DNA from: Thermohalobaculum sp039822785
GTDB lineage: Bacteria; Pseudomonadota; Alphaproteobacteria; Rhodobacterales; Rhodobacteraceae
Length of the DNA: 64,000 bases
NCBI GenBank assembly: GCA_039822785.1
Contig: JBCBMO010000005.1
Location: 186,001 to 250,000 of the forward strand
Direction of reading: 5' to 3'
Under the pieces are notes generated by a model, which saw nothing but the letters and a program-made list of their open reading frames with translations, did no database searches and was not told where the DNA came from. Made by a program: the position numbers and the translations under genes. This document shows, one piece after another, positions 51,236 through 59,371 of this stretch (its first letter is position 1; every line of letters begins with the position of its first letter).

Positions 51236-52454
51236 CGGTCTCCTCCCAGGCCTCGGCGAGGCGCTTGATGGCATGGCGGTCGGACGGGTGCGCGAAGGTG
51301 AGATCGAGGGCGCGCGGCTCCGCCTCGAGCGGGCGCGCCCAGAGCCGCGCGAAGGTCTGGCCCAGCGGCTTGTCCTCATGGACGATGGCGCGCACGGTCT
51401 CGCAGATCGGCATCTGGATGCCGTGGCGACGCGCAAGCTCGGTGGCGGCCATGGCGTTGCGCACGCCCTCCACCGTCACCTTGCGGCCGTCGAAGATCTC
51501 CGCACCGCGCTTTCCCTCTCCCATCTCGACGCCGTAGCTGAAGTTGCGGCTGGCGGTGTTGGAGCAGGTGAGCGTGAGATCGCCGATGCCCGACAGGCCG
51601 GTCACGGTCTCGCGCCGGCCGCCCAGCGCCTCCGCCAGGACCTTCATCTCGTCCAGGCCGCGGGTGATGAGCGCCGCGCGGGTGTTCGCGGCAAAGCCCG
51701 CCCCCGTTGCCATGCCGCAGGCGATGGCGAGGACGTTCTTGACCGCGCCGCCGACCTCCACCCCCGTCAGGTCGTCGGAGACATAGGGCCGAAAGCTCTC
51801 GGTCGTCAGCGACACGGCCATGCGGGTGGCGACCTGTTCCTCCGCCGCCGCGTCCGGGTCATGGTCGAAGTCGGAGGCGATGGTGACCGCCGTGGGATCG
51901 CCGCGCGCGGTCTCAAGCGCGAAGCTGGGGCCGGAGAGGGCGCCGACCGGGCGGCCCGGCGCCACCTCCGCCACCACATCGGCCATCAGGAAGCCTGTGC
52001 CGTCCTCGATACCCTTGGCGCAGACGATGATGGGCACACCGGGGGCAAGGGCCGCGTGCAGCCGCTCCGCCATCCCCCGCACCGTGCCGGAGGGCGTCAC
52101 GATCAGCGCCGCGCGCGCGCCGTCGCAGGCCCGGTCAAGGTCGCCCTCGGCCTGCAGCCCCGCGGGCATCGTCAGGTCGCCGAGATAGGCGCTGTTGACC
52201 CGGTTGTCGTTGATGTCCGCCACCACGTCCGCGCGGCGGGCCCAAAGGCGGGTGAGGCGCCCTGCGCGCGCGGCAATCACGGCCAGCGCCGTCCCCCAGG
52301 CGCCGCCGCCGATGACGGCGATCCGCCGGTAGGGCCGAACGCGAAGCGGGGGGTCTTGATGAAGGATGCCGGTCACCGGGATTGCCAAGAGAGGCCTTGT
52401 GGTAGCCGCTGCCACGCTGCGGTGCAAACAAAGCCCGGTGCCAGACGGCGGCAT
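51228..52454 (-). CDS. gpsA: NAD(P)-dependent glycerol-3-phosphate dehydrogenase
   Basis: Reduces dihydroxyacetone phosphate to sn-glycerol-3-phosphate in the cytoplasm. The Rossmann motif RIAVIGGGAWGTALA, then VNSAYLGDL, IVCAKGIEDGTG, ALSGPSFALE, VGGAVKNVLAIACG (catalytic Lys) and GLSGIGDLTLTC are diagnostic. The longest frame starts with an ATG that abuts the mrpG stop (TAAATG) and adds about 43 residues before the Rossmann motif; a GTG at 52376 would shorten this. No clear ribosome site exists for either. Its position between mrpG and a HAD phosphatase/ggpS pair suggests a dedicated supply of glycerol-3-phosphate. Confidence 0.93.
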   Translation of the reverse strand: MPPSGTGLCLHRSVAAATTRPLLAIPVTGILHQDPPLRVRPYRRIAVIGGGAWGTALAVIAARAGRLTRLWARRADVVADINDNRVNSAYLGDLTMPAGLQAEGDLDRACDGARAALIVTPSGTVRGMAERLHAALAPGVPIIVCAKGIEDGTGFLMADVVAEVAPGRPVGALSGPSFALETARGDPTAVTIASDFDHDPDAAAEEQVATRMAVSLTTESFRPYVSDDLTGVEVGGAVKNVLAIACGMATGAGFAANTRAALITRGLDEMKVLAEALGGRRETVTGLSGIGDLTLTCSNTASRNFSYGVEMGEGKRGAEIFDGRKVTVEGVRNAMAATELARRHGIQMPICETVRAIVHEDKPLGQTFARLWARPLEAEPRALDLTFAHPSDRHAIKRLAEAWEETDD

Positions 52455-52907
52455 TTACCGGTCAGCAGGCGCCTCTCCCGCGGACGAGGATGCCGCCAGG
52501 ATCCGCCCCGGATCGTCCGGCAGCGGCTCACCGTCGTCGCCGAGGTGCACGATCTCCAGCCCGCCGGGGGGCTGAAAGCGGCGGGTCTCCTCGTCCAGGA
52601 TCGTGCGGTGCCACATGGGCTGGCCGGTGCGAAAGGCGGCCCGGCCCACCAGATGCGACCCGATGGGCGCGGTGATGATCATGAAGACCGAAACCAGGAT
52701 CGCCTTGATCACCACGTCCAGCGCCGGCTGGGTCAGGGCGAAGGCGATCACGATGAACATCAGCCCCAGCGTACCCGCCTTGGTGGAGGCATGCATCCGC
52801 ATGAAGACATCGGGCAGCCGGTAGAGGCCGACCGCGGCCGAGAAGCAAAAGGCGCCGCCGGCCACTAGCAAGACTGCACCCAGGATATCGAGCACCCCCT
52901 CAAGCAT
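52455..52907 (-). CDS. mrpG: Na+/H+ antiporter subunit MrpG (MnhG)
   Basis: A small subunit of the Mrp cation/proton antiporter, 150 residues with three helices (LDILGAVLLVAGGAFCFSAAVG, LGLMFIVIAFAL, VIKAILVSVFMIITAPIGSHL). The motif VGLYRLPDVFMRMHASTKAGTL is diagnostic of MnhG/PhaG. The C-terminal 50 residues are polar and longer than in many homologues. The ATG at 52907 overlaps mrpF by eight bases and the stop abuts the gpsA ATG. Confidence 0.94.
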   Translation of the reverse strand: MLEGVLDILGAVLLVAGGAFCFSAAVGLYRLPDVFMRMHASTKAGTLGLMFIVIAFALTQPALDVVIKAILVSVFMIITAPIGSHLVGRAAFRTGQPMWHRTILDEETRRFQPPGGLEIVHLGDDGEPLPDDPGRILAASSSAGEAPADR

Positions 52908-53238
52908 CGCCGTGCTCCCGCCGGATCTCCTGGCGTCCCGCCTCCACGTCCTGGCGCCGCTCAAGGTAGCGCGCAAAGGCGACCGTCGCGAGGAAGGAGA
53001 CCAGCGACAGGGCGAGGGCGGCATCGAGATAGGCCGAGACCTCGACCGCCAGCGCAAACAGCACCAACAGCGCCGTCAGCAGCATCGACAAGAGATCGAG
53101 CCCGACGACCCGGTCCGCCAGGGTCGGCCCCACGATCACGCGATAGAGCGTGACGAAGATCCCGGCGATCACGAAGAGCCCGGCGATCGCAGCGCCCCAG
53201 GCGAGCGGTCCGGACAGGGTGGCGCCAAGCGTGCTCAT
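52900..53238 (-). CDS. mrpF: Na+/H+ antiporter subunit MrpF (MnhF)
   Basis: A 112-residue membrane subunit with three helices. The signature is YRVIVGPTLADRVVGLDLLSMLL, typical of MnhF/PhaF, followed by AYLDAALALSLVSFLATVAFARYLE. The ATG at 53238 overlaps mrpE by four bases; the longer frame to 53541 is a shadow. It works only as part of the seven-subunit complex. Confidence 0.94.
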   Translation of the reverse strand: MSTLGATLSGPLAWGAAIAGLFVIAGIFVTLYRVIVGPTLADRVVGLDLLSMLLTALLVLFALAVEVSAYLDAALALSLVSFLATVAFARYLERRQDVEAGRQEIRREHGDA

Positions 53239-53573
53239 TCCAAGGCCCTCATCACGACCCTCTCCAGGTTGTGCTTCATGTCGGCGTTGACCGCCTCGGT
53301 CCCCTCCGCGCCCCACATGGCGTGGATCAGCAGGTACTGCCGGTCGTCGGAGACATCGACGGTCAGCGTGCCGGGGGTGAGGGTGATCATATTCGCCGTC
53401 GTGGTGATGCCACCGTCCGTCTTGGCGTCCAGCGGCATCGCGACCATGCGCGGGGTGGCGCTGAGGCCCGGGGTCATCACCTCGATGAAGACCTTCCAGG
53501 CGGACTTCAGCAGCTCCGTCAGGAAGACCACTGTGAGCCAAAGGATCAGAAAGGGGCGTATCAGCAGTTTCAT
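53235..53573 (-). CDS. mrpE: Na+/H+ antiporter subunit MrpE (MnhE)
   Basis: A 112-residue subunit, short for the family (often about 160). It has an N-terminal hydrophobic helix pair region (FLILWLTVVFLTELLKSAW) and the conserved ANMITLTPGTLTVDV of MnhE. It lacks the long N-terminal membrane stretch of larger homologues. Four-base overlaps join it to mrpD and mrpF. Confidence 0.92.
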   Translation of the reverse strand: MKLLIRPFLILWLTVVFLTELLKSAWKVFIEVMTPGLSATPRMVAMPLDAKTDGGITTTANMITLTPGTLTVDVSDDRQYLLIHAMWGAEGTEAVNADMKHNLERVVMRALE

Positions 53574-55054
53574 GGCTGTTGCCTCAACACCTGGCTGACA
53601 TAGGGCGCGGAATCGCCGAGCTGCGTTGCGGACAGCGCGGCGAGATCGAAGAGCGTGCCGGCCTGGAAGCTGATCGCCAATGTCACGCCAGCGAGGACCA
53701 TGACCGGCAGGAGGAGCTGCAGCGGCGGCGCGGTGGCGGCGGGCGCCTCCTCCGCCGGGCCGGGATAGGGTTGCCAGAAGGCGGCGACGAAGACCCGGCC
53801 GAGGTAGAGGAAGGTCAGAAGGCTCGCCACCAGGATGAGCCCGCCGAGCAAGAATGCACCATCCTCGAAACTGGCCCGGATCATGAAGAACTTCGCCCAG
53901 AAGCCGGACAGCGGCGGGATCCCGATGAGCGACAGCATGGGGATCAGGAACAGAACGCCCAACCAGGGCCCGGCGGACCAGAGACCGCCGATGCGATCGA
54001 GGCGCTCGGACCCGGCCTCCCGCGCGACGATGCCGCCCAGCAGGAACATCCCCATCATCGCGGGGATGTGGTGCAGGAAGTAGAAGACCGCGCCCGCGAG
54101 CGCGAGCGGGGTCGCAAGCGCCAGGCCCAGGGTCATCACGCCGATCTGGCTGACGATATGGAAGGAGAAGACCCGCCGAATATCGTCTTGTGCTGCTGCG
54201 CCCAGGGCGCCGAGCGCGATGGTGATGGCCGCGGCGCCGATCAGTGCGCCGCTGACCACCGGGTTGTCCACCTCGAACACCAGGGTGAAGACCCGCAGCA
54301 GGGCATAGACCCCCACCTTGGTGAGCAGGGCGGAGAAGAGCGCCGAGGTCGCGAAGGCCGGGGTGTGATAGGAGGCCGGCAGCCAGAAGAAGACCGGGAA
54401 GAGCGCCGCCTTCGCCGCAAAGGCGAACATCAGGAGGCCCGCCGCGCCCAGTACCGCGGTCTCGTCCATGCGCCCCGCGAGCTTTACGCCCAGATCGGCC
54501 ATGTTGAGCGTGCCGGCGGTCCCGTACAGCAGGCCAACGCCCGACAGGAAGGCCAACGTACCCACCAGGTTGAGCGCGACGTATTTCACTGCCCCGTCGA
54601 TCTGCGCCCGGCCCCCGCCGATGACCAACAGGCCGAAGGACGAGATCAGCATGACCTCGAACCAGACGTAGAGGTTGAAGAGATCGCCGGTCAGGAACGC
54701 CCCGCAGACCCCGCCGACCATGGACTGGGCCAGCGCGTGAAAGCCCAGCTGCTCGGTCGCCGTGTCGACCTCCACCGTGGCGTAGGTGAGGGCGGTGAAG
54801 GCGGCGAGGCCGGTGATCGTCACCATAATGCCAGAGAGAACATCCCCGGCGAGCGTGATGCCGAAGGGCGCGGCCCAGCCGCCCATCTGCGCCGTGACCG
54901 GGCCCTCGATGGCCTCAAGCAGGATGACAATGCCGAGGACGATGAGCGCCAGGGCGCTCAGCTGAGAGAGGATCCGGTGAAAGCGGTACCGGCGCAGCAG
55001 GAAGCAGAGGATCGCCGTGGCAAGCGGCAACAGAATCGGGGCGGCCAGAAGCAT
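53570..55054 (-). CDS. mrpD: Na+/H+ antiporter subunit MrpD (MnhD)
   Basis: A 494-residue, roughly 14-helix subunit related to complex I NuoN/NuoM and a proposed ion channel of the complex. Typical are NLYVWFEVMLISSFGLLVIGG (with the conserved Glu), AALFPVFFWLPASYHTPAFATSALFSALLTKVGVYAL read in parts (the Lys in LLTKVG), and FSFHIVSQIGVMTLGL. It starts four bases after mrpC and overlaps mrpE by four. Confidence 0.95.
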   Translation of the reverse strand: MLLAAPILLPLATAILCFLLRRYRFHRILSQLSALALIVLGIVILLEAIEGPVTAQMGGWAAPFGITLAGDVLSGIMVTITGLAAFTALTYATVEVDTATEQLGFHALAQSMVGGVCGAFLTGDLFNLYVWFEVMLISSFGLLVIGGGRAQIDGAVKYVALNLVGTLAFLSGVGLLYGTAGTLNMADLGVKLAGRMDETAVLGAAGLLMFAFAAKAALFPVFFWLPASYHTPAFATSALFSALLTKVGVYALLRVFTLVFEVDNPVVSGALIGAAAITIALGALGAAAQDDIRRVFSFHIVSQIGVMTLGLALATPLALAGAVFYFLHHIPAMMGMFLLGGIVAREAGSERLDRIGGLWSAGPWLGVLFLIPMLSLIGIPPLSGFWAKFFMIRASFEDGAFLLGGLILVASLLTFLYLGRVFVAAFWQPYPGPAEEAPAATAPPLQLLLPVMVLAGVTLAISFQAGTLFDLAALSATQLGDSAPYVSQVLRQQP

Positions 55055-55058
55055 CGTC

Positions 55059-55442
55059 TCAACCCTTCCCGCTGTCGTCGCGGCGGCCCTCGGGCATCGG
55101 CTCGGCCTCCCGGATCTCGGCGCTATTGGCGGTGCCGAAGGTCACATAGGCGCGCAGCACCAGTGACAGCGTGAAGGCCAGCAGGCCGAAACCGATGACG
55201 ATGGCCGTCAGGATCAGCGCCTGGGGCAGCGCGTTCGCCGCACCCTCCGCCACCGTCTTGCCGCCCGGCGGCACCAGCGAGGGCGCGCCATAGGTCATGC
55301 GCCCGGCGGTGAAGATCGCGAGGTTCACCGCGTTCGACACCAGCGTTAGGCCGAAGAGGAACCGGATGAGGTTGGCCGACATCATCAGATAGGCGCCGCC
55401 GCCCACCAGGATGCCCACGACGATGGCGAGGGAGGGCTCCAT
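55059..55442 (-). CDS. mrpC: Na+/H+ antiporter subunit MrpC (MnhC)
   Basis: A NuoK-like subunit of 127 residues with three helices (LAIVVGILVGGGAYLMMSANL, FGLTLVSNAVNLAIFTAG, ALILTAIVIGFGLLAFTLSLVL). DPLPQALILTAIVIG-type sequence (here ALPQALILTAIVIG) is the strongest family mark. Three bases separate it from mrpB. Confidence 0.94.
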   Translation of the reverse strand: MEPSLAIVVGILVGGGAYLMMSANLIRFLFGLTLVSNAVNLAIFTAGRMTYGAPSLVPPGGKTVAEGAANALPQALILTAIVIGFGLLAFTLSLVLRAYVTFGTANSAEIREAEPMPEGRRDDSGKG

Positions 55443-55445
55443 GGA

Positions 55446-55916
55446 TCAATCCTTCCCCTCGATATCGTCCTGCTCGTCCTGGTGCGCGGGCACCGCCGCC
55501 TCCTCCAGCGCAAAGAGCATCGCGCTGACGCCGCCGACCACGACCAGGAAGACGCCAAGATCGAAGAGGAGGATCGAGCCGACCGGCAGACCCTCTTTCT
55601 CGCCACCCGGCCCGACGGTCAGCAGCGGCCAGACGCCGGCCAGGACGTATCCCTTGGCGATGGCGCCCCAGACGGCGGAGGCGAGGGCACAGGCCAGCCC
55701 CACGGCGGAGATGGCGAGCGGCGGGATGCGCAGCATGCGCTCTGTGCGCTCCAGCCCCGCGGCCTTTTCGTAGAGCGCAAGCGAGGTCGCCGCGAGCAGG
55801 CCGCCGATAAAACCGCCGCCCGGATCGTTATGGCCACGCCAAAGCACGAGGAGCGAGAAGATCACCAGCACCGGCACCATGAGGCGCGCGGCCGTGTTCA
55901 GGATGAGGGAGTTCAT
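55446..55916 (-). CDS. mrpB: Na+/H+ antiporter subunit MrpB (MnhB)
   Basis: A 156-residue subunit of four helices. It begins NSLILNTAARLMVPVLVIFS and has LVLWRGHNDPGGGFIGGLLA, the MnhB signature with the GG-x-F-x-GG loop. It overlaps mrpA by four bases (ATGA). Confidence 0.94.
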   Translation of the reverse strand: MNSLILNTAARLMVPVLVIFSLLVLWRGHNDPGGGFIGGLLAATSLALYEKAAGLERTERMLRIPPLAISAVGLACALASAVWGAIAKGYVLAGVWPLLTVGPGGEKEGLPVGSILLFDLGVFLVVVGGVSAMLFALEEAAVPAHQDEQDDIEGKD

Positions 55917-58243
55917 TCGCCCGGCTCCATCGTCGTGGTCGTCTTGGCCGCCGCCTGGCGCCCGGCTTTGAGCGCGGCCACGGCACCGATGGCGGCGATC
56001 ACGATCACCGCGATCTCGCCCAGGGTGTCGAGCGCGCGGAAGTCCACCAGGATCACGTTCACCACGTTGCGCCCAAAGGCGACCGGGGCGCTGTTCTCCT
56101 CGAAGAACTCGGTCAGCGTCAGGTCCAGCGGCGTGCCGAGCACCGAGATCAGCACGACCGTCACGCCCAGGCCGACCGCCGCCGCGATCCCGGCGTCCCC
56201 CACGCGAAAGCCCTTACGCTCCGGCGTGCGGGGCAGGCGCAGGAGGGCGATGGCAAGGAAGACCACCACCAGGATCTCGATCATCAGCTGGGTCAGCGCC
56301 ACGTCGATCGCGCCGTAAAGGACGAAGATGATCGAAATGCTGGTGCCGATGGCGCCGAGGCTGGCGATGGCCGCCAGGCGCGAGCGGGTGATGATCACCG
56401 CCGCCGTGGCGATCAGCATGATCGCCATGGTGGCATAGCTGATGAGCGGCAGGTCGAAGCTGGGGGTCGGCCGCGGCCCGCCCGACAGCGCAATCGCGCC
56501 CCATAGCACGATGGCCAGCGCCGCAAAGGTCGCGCGCATATAGGAGGTCAGCACGCCATTCTGCAGCCGGCCGGTGACAGCCTTGGCCGTGGCCCTCACC
56601 CCCTCCAGCACACGGTCATAGAGCTCGTCGGCGCTGATCAGACCGCTGGCCTGCGCGCCTGCCAGCCCGGCGCGGATCGGCCGGGCCGTGCGCCAGAACA
56701 GGAAGCCCAGCACGAAGGTCAAGATGCTCATGATCAGCGCCGCGTTCACGCCGTGCCAGAGCTTGAGGTGATAATCGACCGGGCGGCCCAGGATCGATGC
56801 GGCGACCGGGTTGACCACGGCATCGCCCGTCAGCGGCGCGATGACTCCGAGCACGAGGCCGAGGCCCGCCAGCAGGACAGGCCCCAGCCAGAGCGTCCAA
56901 CTGGGGTCCATCGCCGGCTTGGGGCTGCGCGGCGCGGAGAAGTGGAAGGGCCCGACAGCGACGATCAGTGCTACCGCGACCATCATGGCATTGGCGACAT
57001 AGGCAGCACCCGCCACCAGCACCGGCTCAGTGATCACGCTGAAGGAGGCCTCGTACATCACCTCCTTGCCGAGGAAGCCGACGAAGGGGATCATCCCGGC
57101 CATCGAAAAGGCCGCCAGGGCCGCCGCCCAGGCCGTGATCGGCATCGCCCGCCCAAGCCCCGCGAGATCGTCCACCTCCCGCGTGCCGGCCTTTTTGTCC
57201 AGGCAGCCGACCATGAGGAAGAGCGCGGCCTTGTAGAGCGCATGGACCACCAGGAAGAGCGCTGCGCCGATCGCCGCCTTCTCGGTGCCGCCGCCGATGA
57301 ACATCACCAGCGTGCCGAGCCCCATGACAGTCGTATGGGCGAGCATCTGCTTGAGGTCGGTCTGGCGCAGCGCCCAGATCGACCCGATCAGCATCGTCGT
57401 CGCGCCAAAGATCGTGAGCACCCAGAACCAAACCTCGGTGCCGCCCAGCGCCGGGTTCATCCGCATTAGCAGATAGACCCCTGCCTTCACCATGGTGGCG
57501 GAGTGCAGATAGGCCGAGACCGGCGTCGGCGCCGCCATGGCACCCGGCAACCAGAAGTGAAACGGGAACTGCGCCGATTTCGTAAAGGCGCCGAGCAGAA
57601 ACAGCGCCAGGACCGGGCCGTAAATGGCGGCCTCCGACACCGCGGGGCCCATGGCGATCATCTCGGACAGCCGGTAGCTGCCCGCGAAATCACCGAGCAG
57701 GATCAGCCCACCCAAAAGCGCCAGCCCGCCCATCCCGGTGACCAGCAGCGCCTGCAGCGCCGCGCGCCGGGCATAGGCCTTCTGGTAGTCGAAACCGACA
57801 AGCAGGAAGGAGGTGACCGTCGTGCCCTCCCAGAACAGAAAGAGCGTGACCACGTCGTCGGCCAGCACCAGGCCCAGCATCGCGATGGCGAACAGGAACA
57901 GCAGCGTGATGATCCGCCCGGCCCGCGGATCGCCCAGGAAATAGCCCGCGGCATAGAGGAAGATCAGCGCGCCGATCCCGGTGACCAGCAGCGCGAAGAT
58001 CAGGCCCAGACCGTCGAGCAGGAAGGCAAACTCGATGCCGAGCGCGGGGATCCAGGGATAGACCAGCGTAAAGACCTCGCCGCGCCCGATGGCCGGCAGA
58101 AAGGTCAGGAACCAGACGAAGGCGAGCGCCGCGACAAGGCTGGGCGCAAAGAGCAGCGCCCGTCCAATTCCAGGCTGGGGCGAGCCGGCGGTCTCACCTT
58201 CCTTCGCGGCCGCCGGCATCGTGCCCGTATCGGTTTGGGTCAT
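55913..58243 (-). CDS. mrpA: Na+/H+ antiporter subunit MrpA (MnhA)
   Basis: The large subunit, 776 residues with about 20 helices, related to complex I NuoL. Proton-channel residues lie in LFLFWEGTTVTSFLLVGF (Glu) and LGAFTKSAQFPFHFWLPGAM (Lys), and HSATMVKAGVYLLMR carries a further Lys. The C-terminal part (after about 600) is the MrpA-specific DUF4040/MbhE-like extension with LTLTEFFEENSAPVAFG and VNVILVDFRALDTLGEI. It is the first gene of the ten-gene unit mrpA-G, gpsA, HAD, ggpS. A promoter must lie in the 119 bases upstream, though I could not pick one. Confidence 0.95.
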   Translation of the reverse strand: MTQTDTGTMPAAAKEGETAGSPQPGIGRALLFAPSLVAALAFVWFLTFLPAIGRGEVFTLVYPWIPALGIEFAFLLDGLGLIFALLVTGIGALIFLYAAGYFLGDPRAGRIITLLFLFAIAMLGLVLADDVVTLFLFWEGTTVTSFLLVGFDYQKAYARRAALQALLVTGMGGLALLGGLILLGDFAGSYRLSEMIAMGPAVSEAAIYGPVLALFLLGAFTKSAQFPFHFWLPGAMAAPTPVSAYLHSATMVKAGVYLLMRMNPALGGTEVWFWVLTIFGATTMLIGSIWALRQTDLKQMLAHTTVMGLGTLVMFIGGGTEKAAIGAALFLVVHALYKAALFLMVGCLDKKAGTREVDDLAGLGRAMPITAWAAALAAFSMAGMIPFVGFLGKEVMYEASFSVITEPVLVAGAAYVANAMMVAVALIVAVGPFHFSAPRSPKPAMDPSWTLWLGPVLLAGLGLVLGVIAPLTGDAVVNPVAASILGRPVDYHLKLWHGVNAALIMSILTFVLGFLFWRTARPIRAGLAGAQASGLISADELYDRVLEGVRATAKAVTGRLQNGVLTSYMRATFAALAIVLWGAIALSGGPRPTPSFDLPLISYATMAIMLIATAAVIITRSRLAAIASLGAIGTSISIIFVLYGAIDVALTQLMIEILVVVFLAIALLRLPRTPERKGFRVGDAGIAAAVGLGVTVVLISVLGTPLDLTLTEFFEENSAPVAFGRNVVNVILVDFRALDTLGEIAVIVIAAIGAVAALKAGRQAAAKTTTTMEPGE

Positions 58244-58362
58244 GGTCGTCTCAATCCGGCAAGTGAGGCGCCCGCGGCTGGGCCTGGAAGGTTAGGGGCC
58301 AACATAGGCGATTTGTCGCGCGCTGCTAGCCTTAGTGGCGCGGAGCAACGGTTTAGCGGCAC

Positions 58363-59328
58363 TCAGGCCAGCGTTTCGGTGCCCATCGAAAGGAATTTTC
58401 GCCGCCGGTCGTCGCGCATGGCCGGGGCGGACAGAGGCTCCAATTCGGCAAGCAGGTCGGCGACCGCGTCCCCGGCCCGTTCCATCGCCGTGCCGGGCGC
58501 GCGATGGGCACCGCCGAGCGGTTCCTCGATCACCCGTTCGATGACCTTGAGCTTGAGCAGGTCCTGCGCGGTGAGCCGCAGGGCCTGCGCCGCCTCCTTC
58601 ATCTTCTCGGCGTTCTTCCAAAGGATCGAGGCGCAGCCCTCCGGCGAGATGACCGAATAGACCGCATGCTCCATCATCGCGACGCGGTTGGCGGTGGCGA
58701 GCGCCACGGCCCCGCCAGAGCCGCCCTCGCCGATCACCAGCGAGACGAAGGGGACCTTCAGCTCAAGGCAGCGCTCGGTCGCGCGGGCGATCGCCTCGGC
58801 CTGCCCGCGCTCCTCTGCCCCCTTGCCGGGGTAGGCGCCGGGGGTGTCGACCAGGGTGATCACCGGCAGAGCGAAGCGGTCGGCCAGGTCCATCAGGCGC
58901 ACGGCCTTGCGGTACCCCTCCGGCCGCGCCATGCCGAAGTTCCGCTCCAGCCGGGTGCGGGTGTCATGGCCCTTCTCATGGCCCAGCACGACGACGGGCC
59001 GGTCGCGAAACCGCGCCAGCCCCCCGACGATGGCGTGATCCTCGGCGAAGTTCCGGTCCCCAGCGAGCGGCGTGTAGTCAGTGAAGAGCGCCCGCACATA
59101 CTCCAGCGCATGGGGCCGCTGGGGGTGGCGGGCCACCAGGGTCTTCTGCCAGGGCGTCAGCGCAGCATAGAGGTCCGAGAGCATCTCCTCGGCCCGCGCC
59201 TCCAGCCGGTCGGCTTCCTCGCCCACATCCAGTGCGGGGTTGGAGCGGGCCATGGCGCGCAGCTCAGCGACCTTGCCCGCAAGCTCGGCCACGTCTTTTT
59301 CGAAGTCGAGGAAGGTCTGGGTTTGCAT
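58363..59328 (-). CDS. accA: Acetyl-CoA carboxylase carboxyltransferase subunit alpha
   Basis: The alpha subunit of the carboxyltransferase that makes malonyl-CoA for fatty acid synthesis; 321 residues, the usual length. Motifs are MQTQTFLDFEKDVAELAGKV at the start, VARHPQRPHALEYV, GDRNFAEDHAIVGGLAR, VVLGHEKGHDT, ITLVDTPGAYPGKGAEERGQ and GEGGSGGAVALATANRV. The ATG at 59328 follows AAAGGAGCGG. It lies 43 bases after the cyclase gene and is convergent to nothing nearby. Identification is secure. Confidence 0.97.
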   Translation of the reverse strand: MQTQTFLDFEKDVAELAGKVAELRAMARSNPALDVGEEADRLEARAEEMLSDLYAALTPWQKTLVARHPQRPHALEYVRALFTDYTPLAGDRNFAEDHAIVGGLARFRDRPVVVLGHEKGHDTRTRLERNFGMARPEGYRKAVRLMDLADRFALPVITLVDTPGAYPGKGAEERGQAEAIARATERCLELKVPFVSLVIGEGGSGGAVALATANRVAMMEHAVYSVISPEGCASILWKNAEKMKEAAQALRLTAQDLLKLKVIERVIEEPLGGAHRAPGTAMERAGDAVADLLAELEPLSAPAMRDDRRRKFLSMGTETLA

Positions 59329-59371
59329 GGCCGCTCCTTTGGCGCATCCGGCCGGCGCTGGCAATGGCGTC

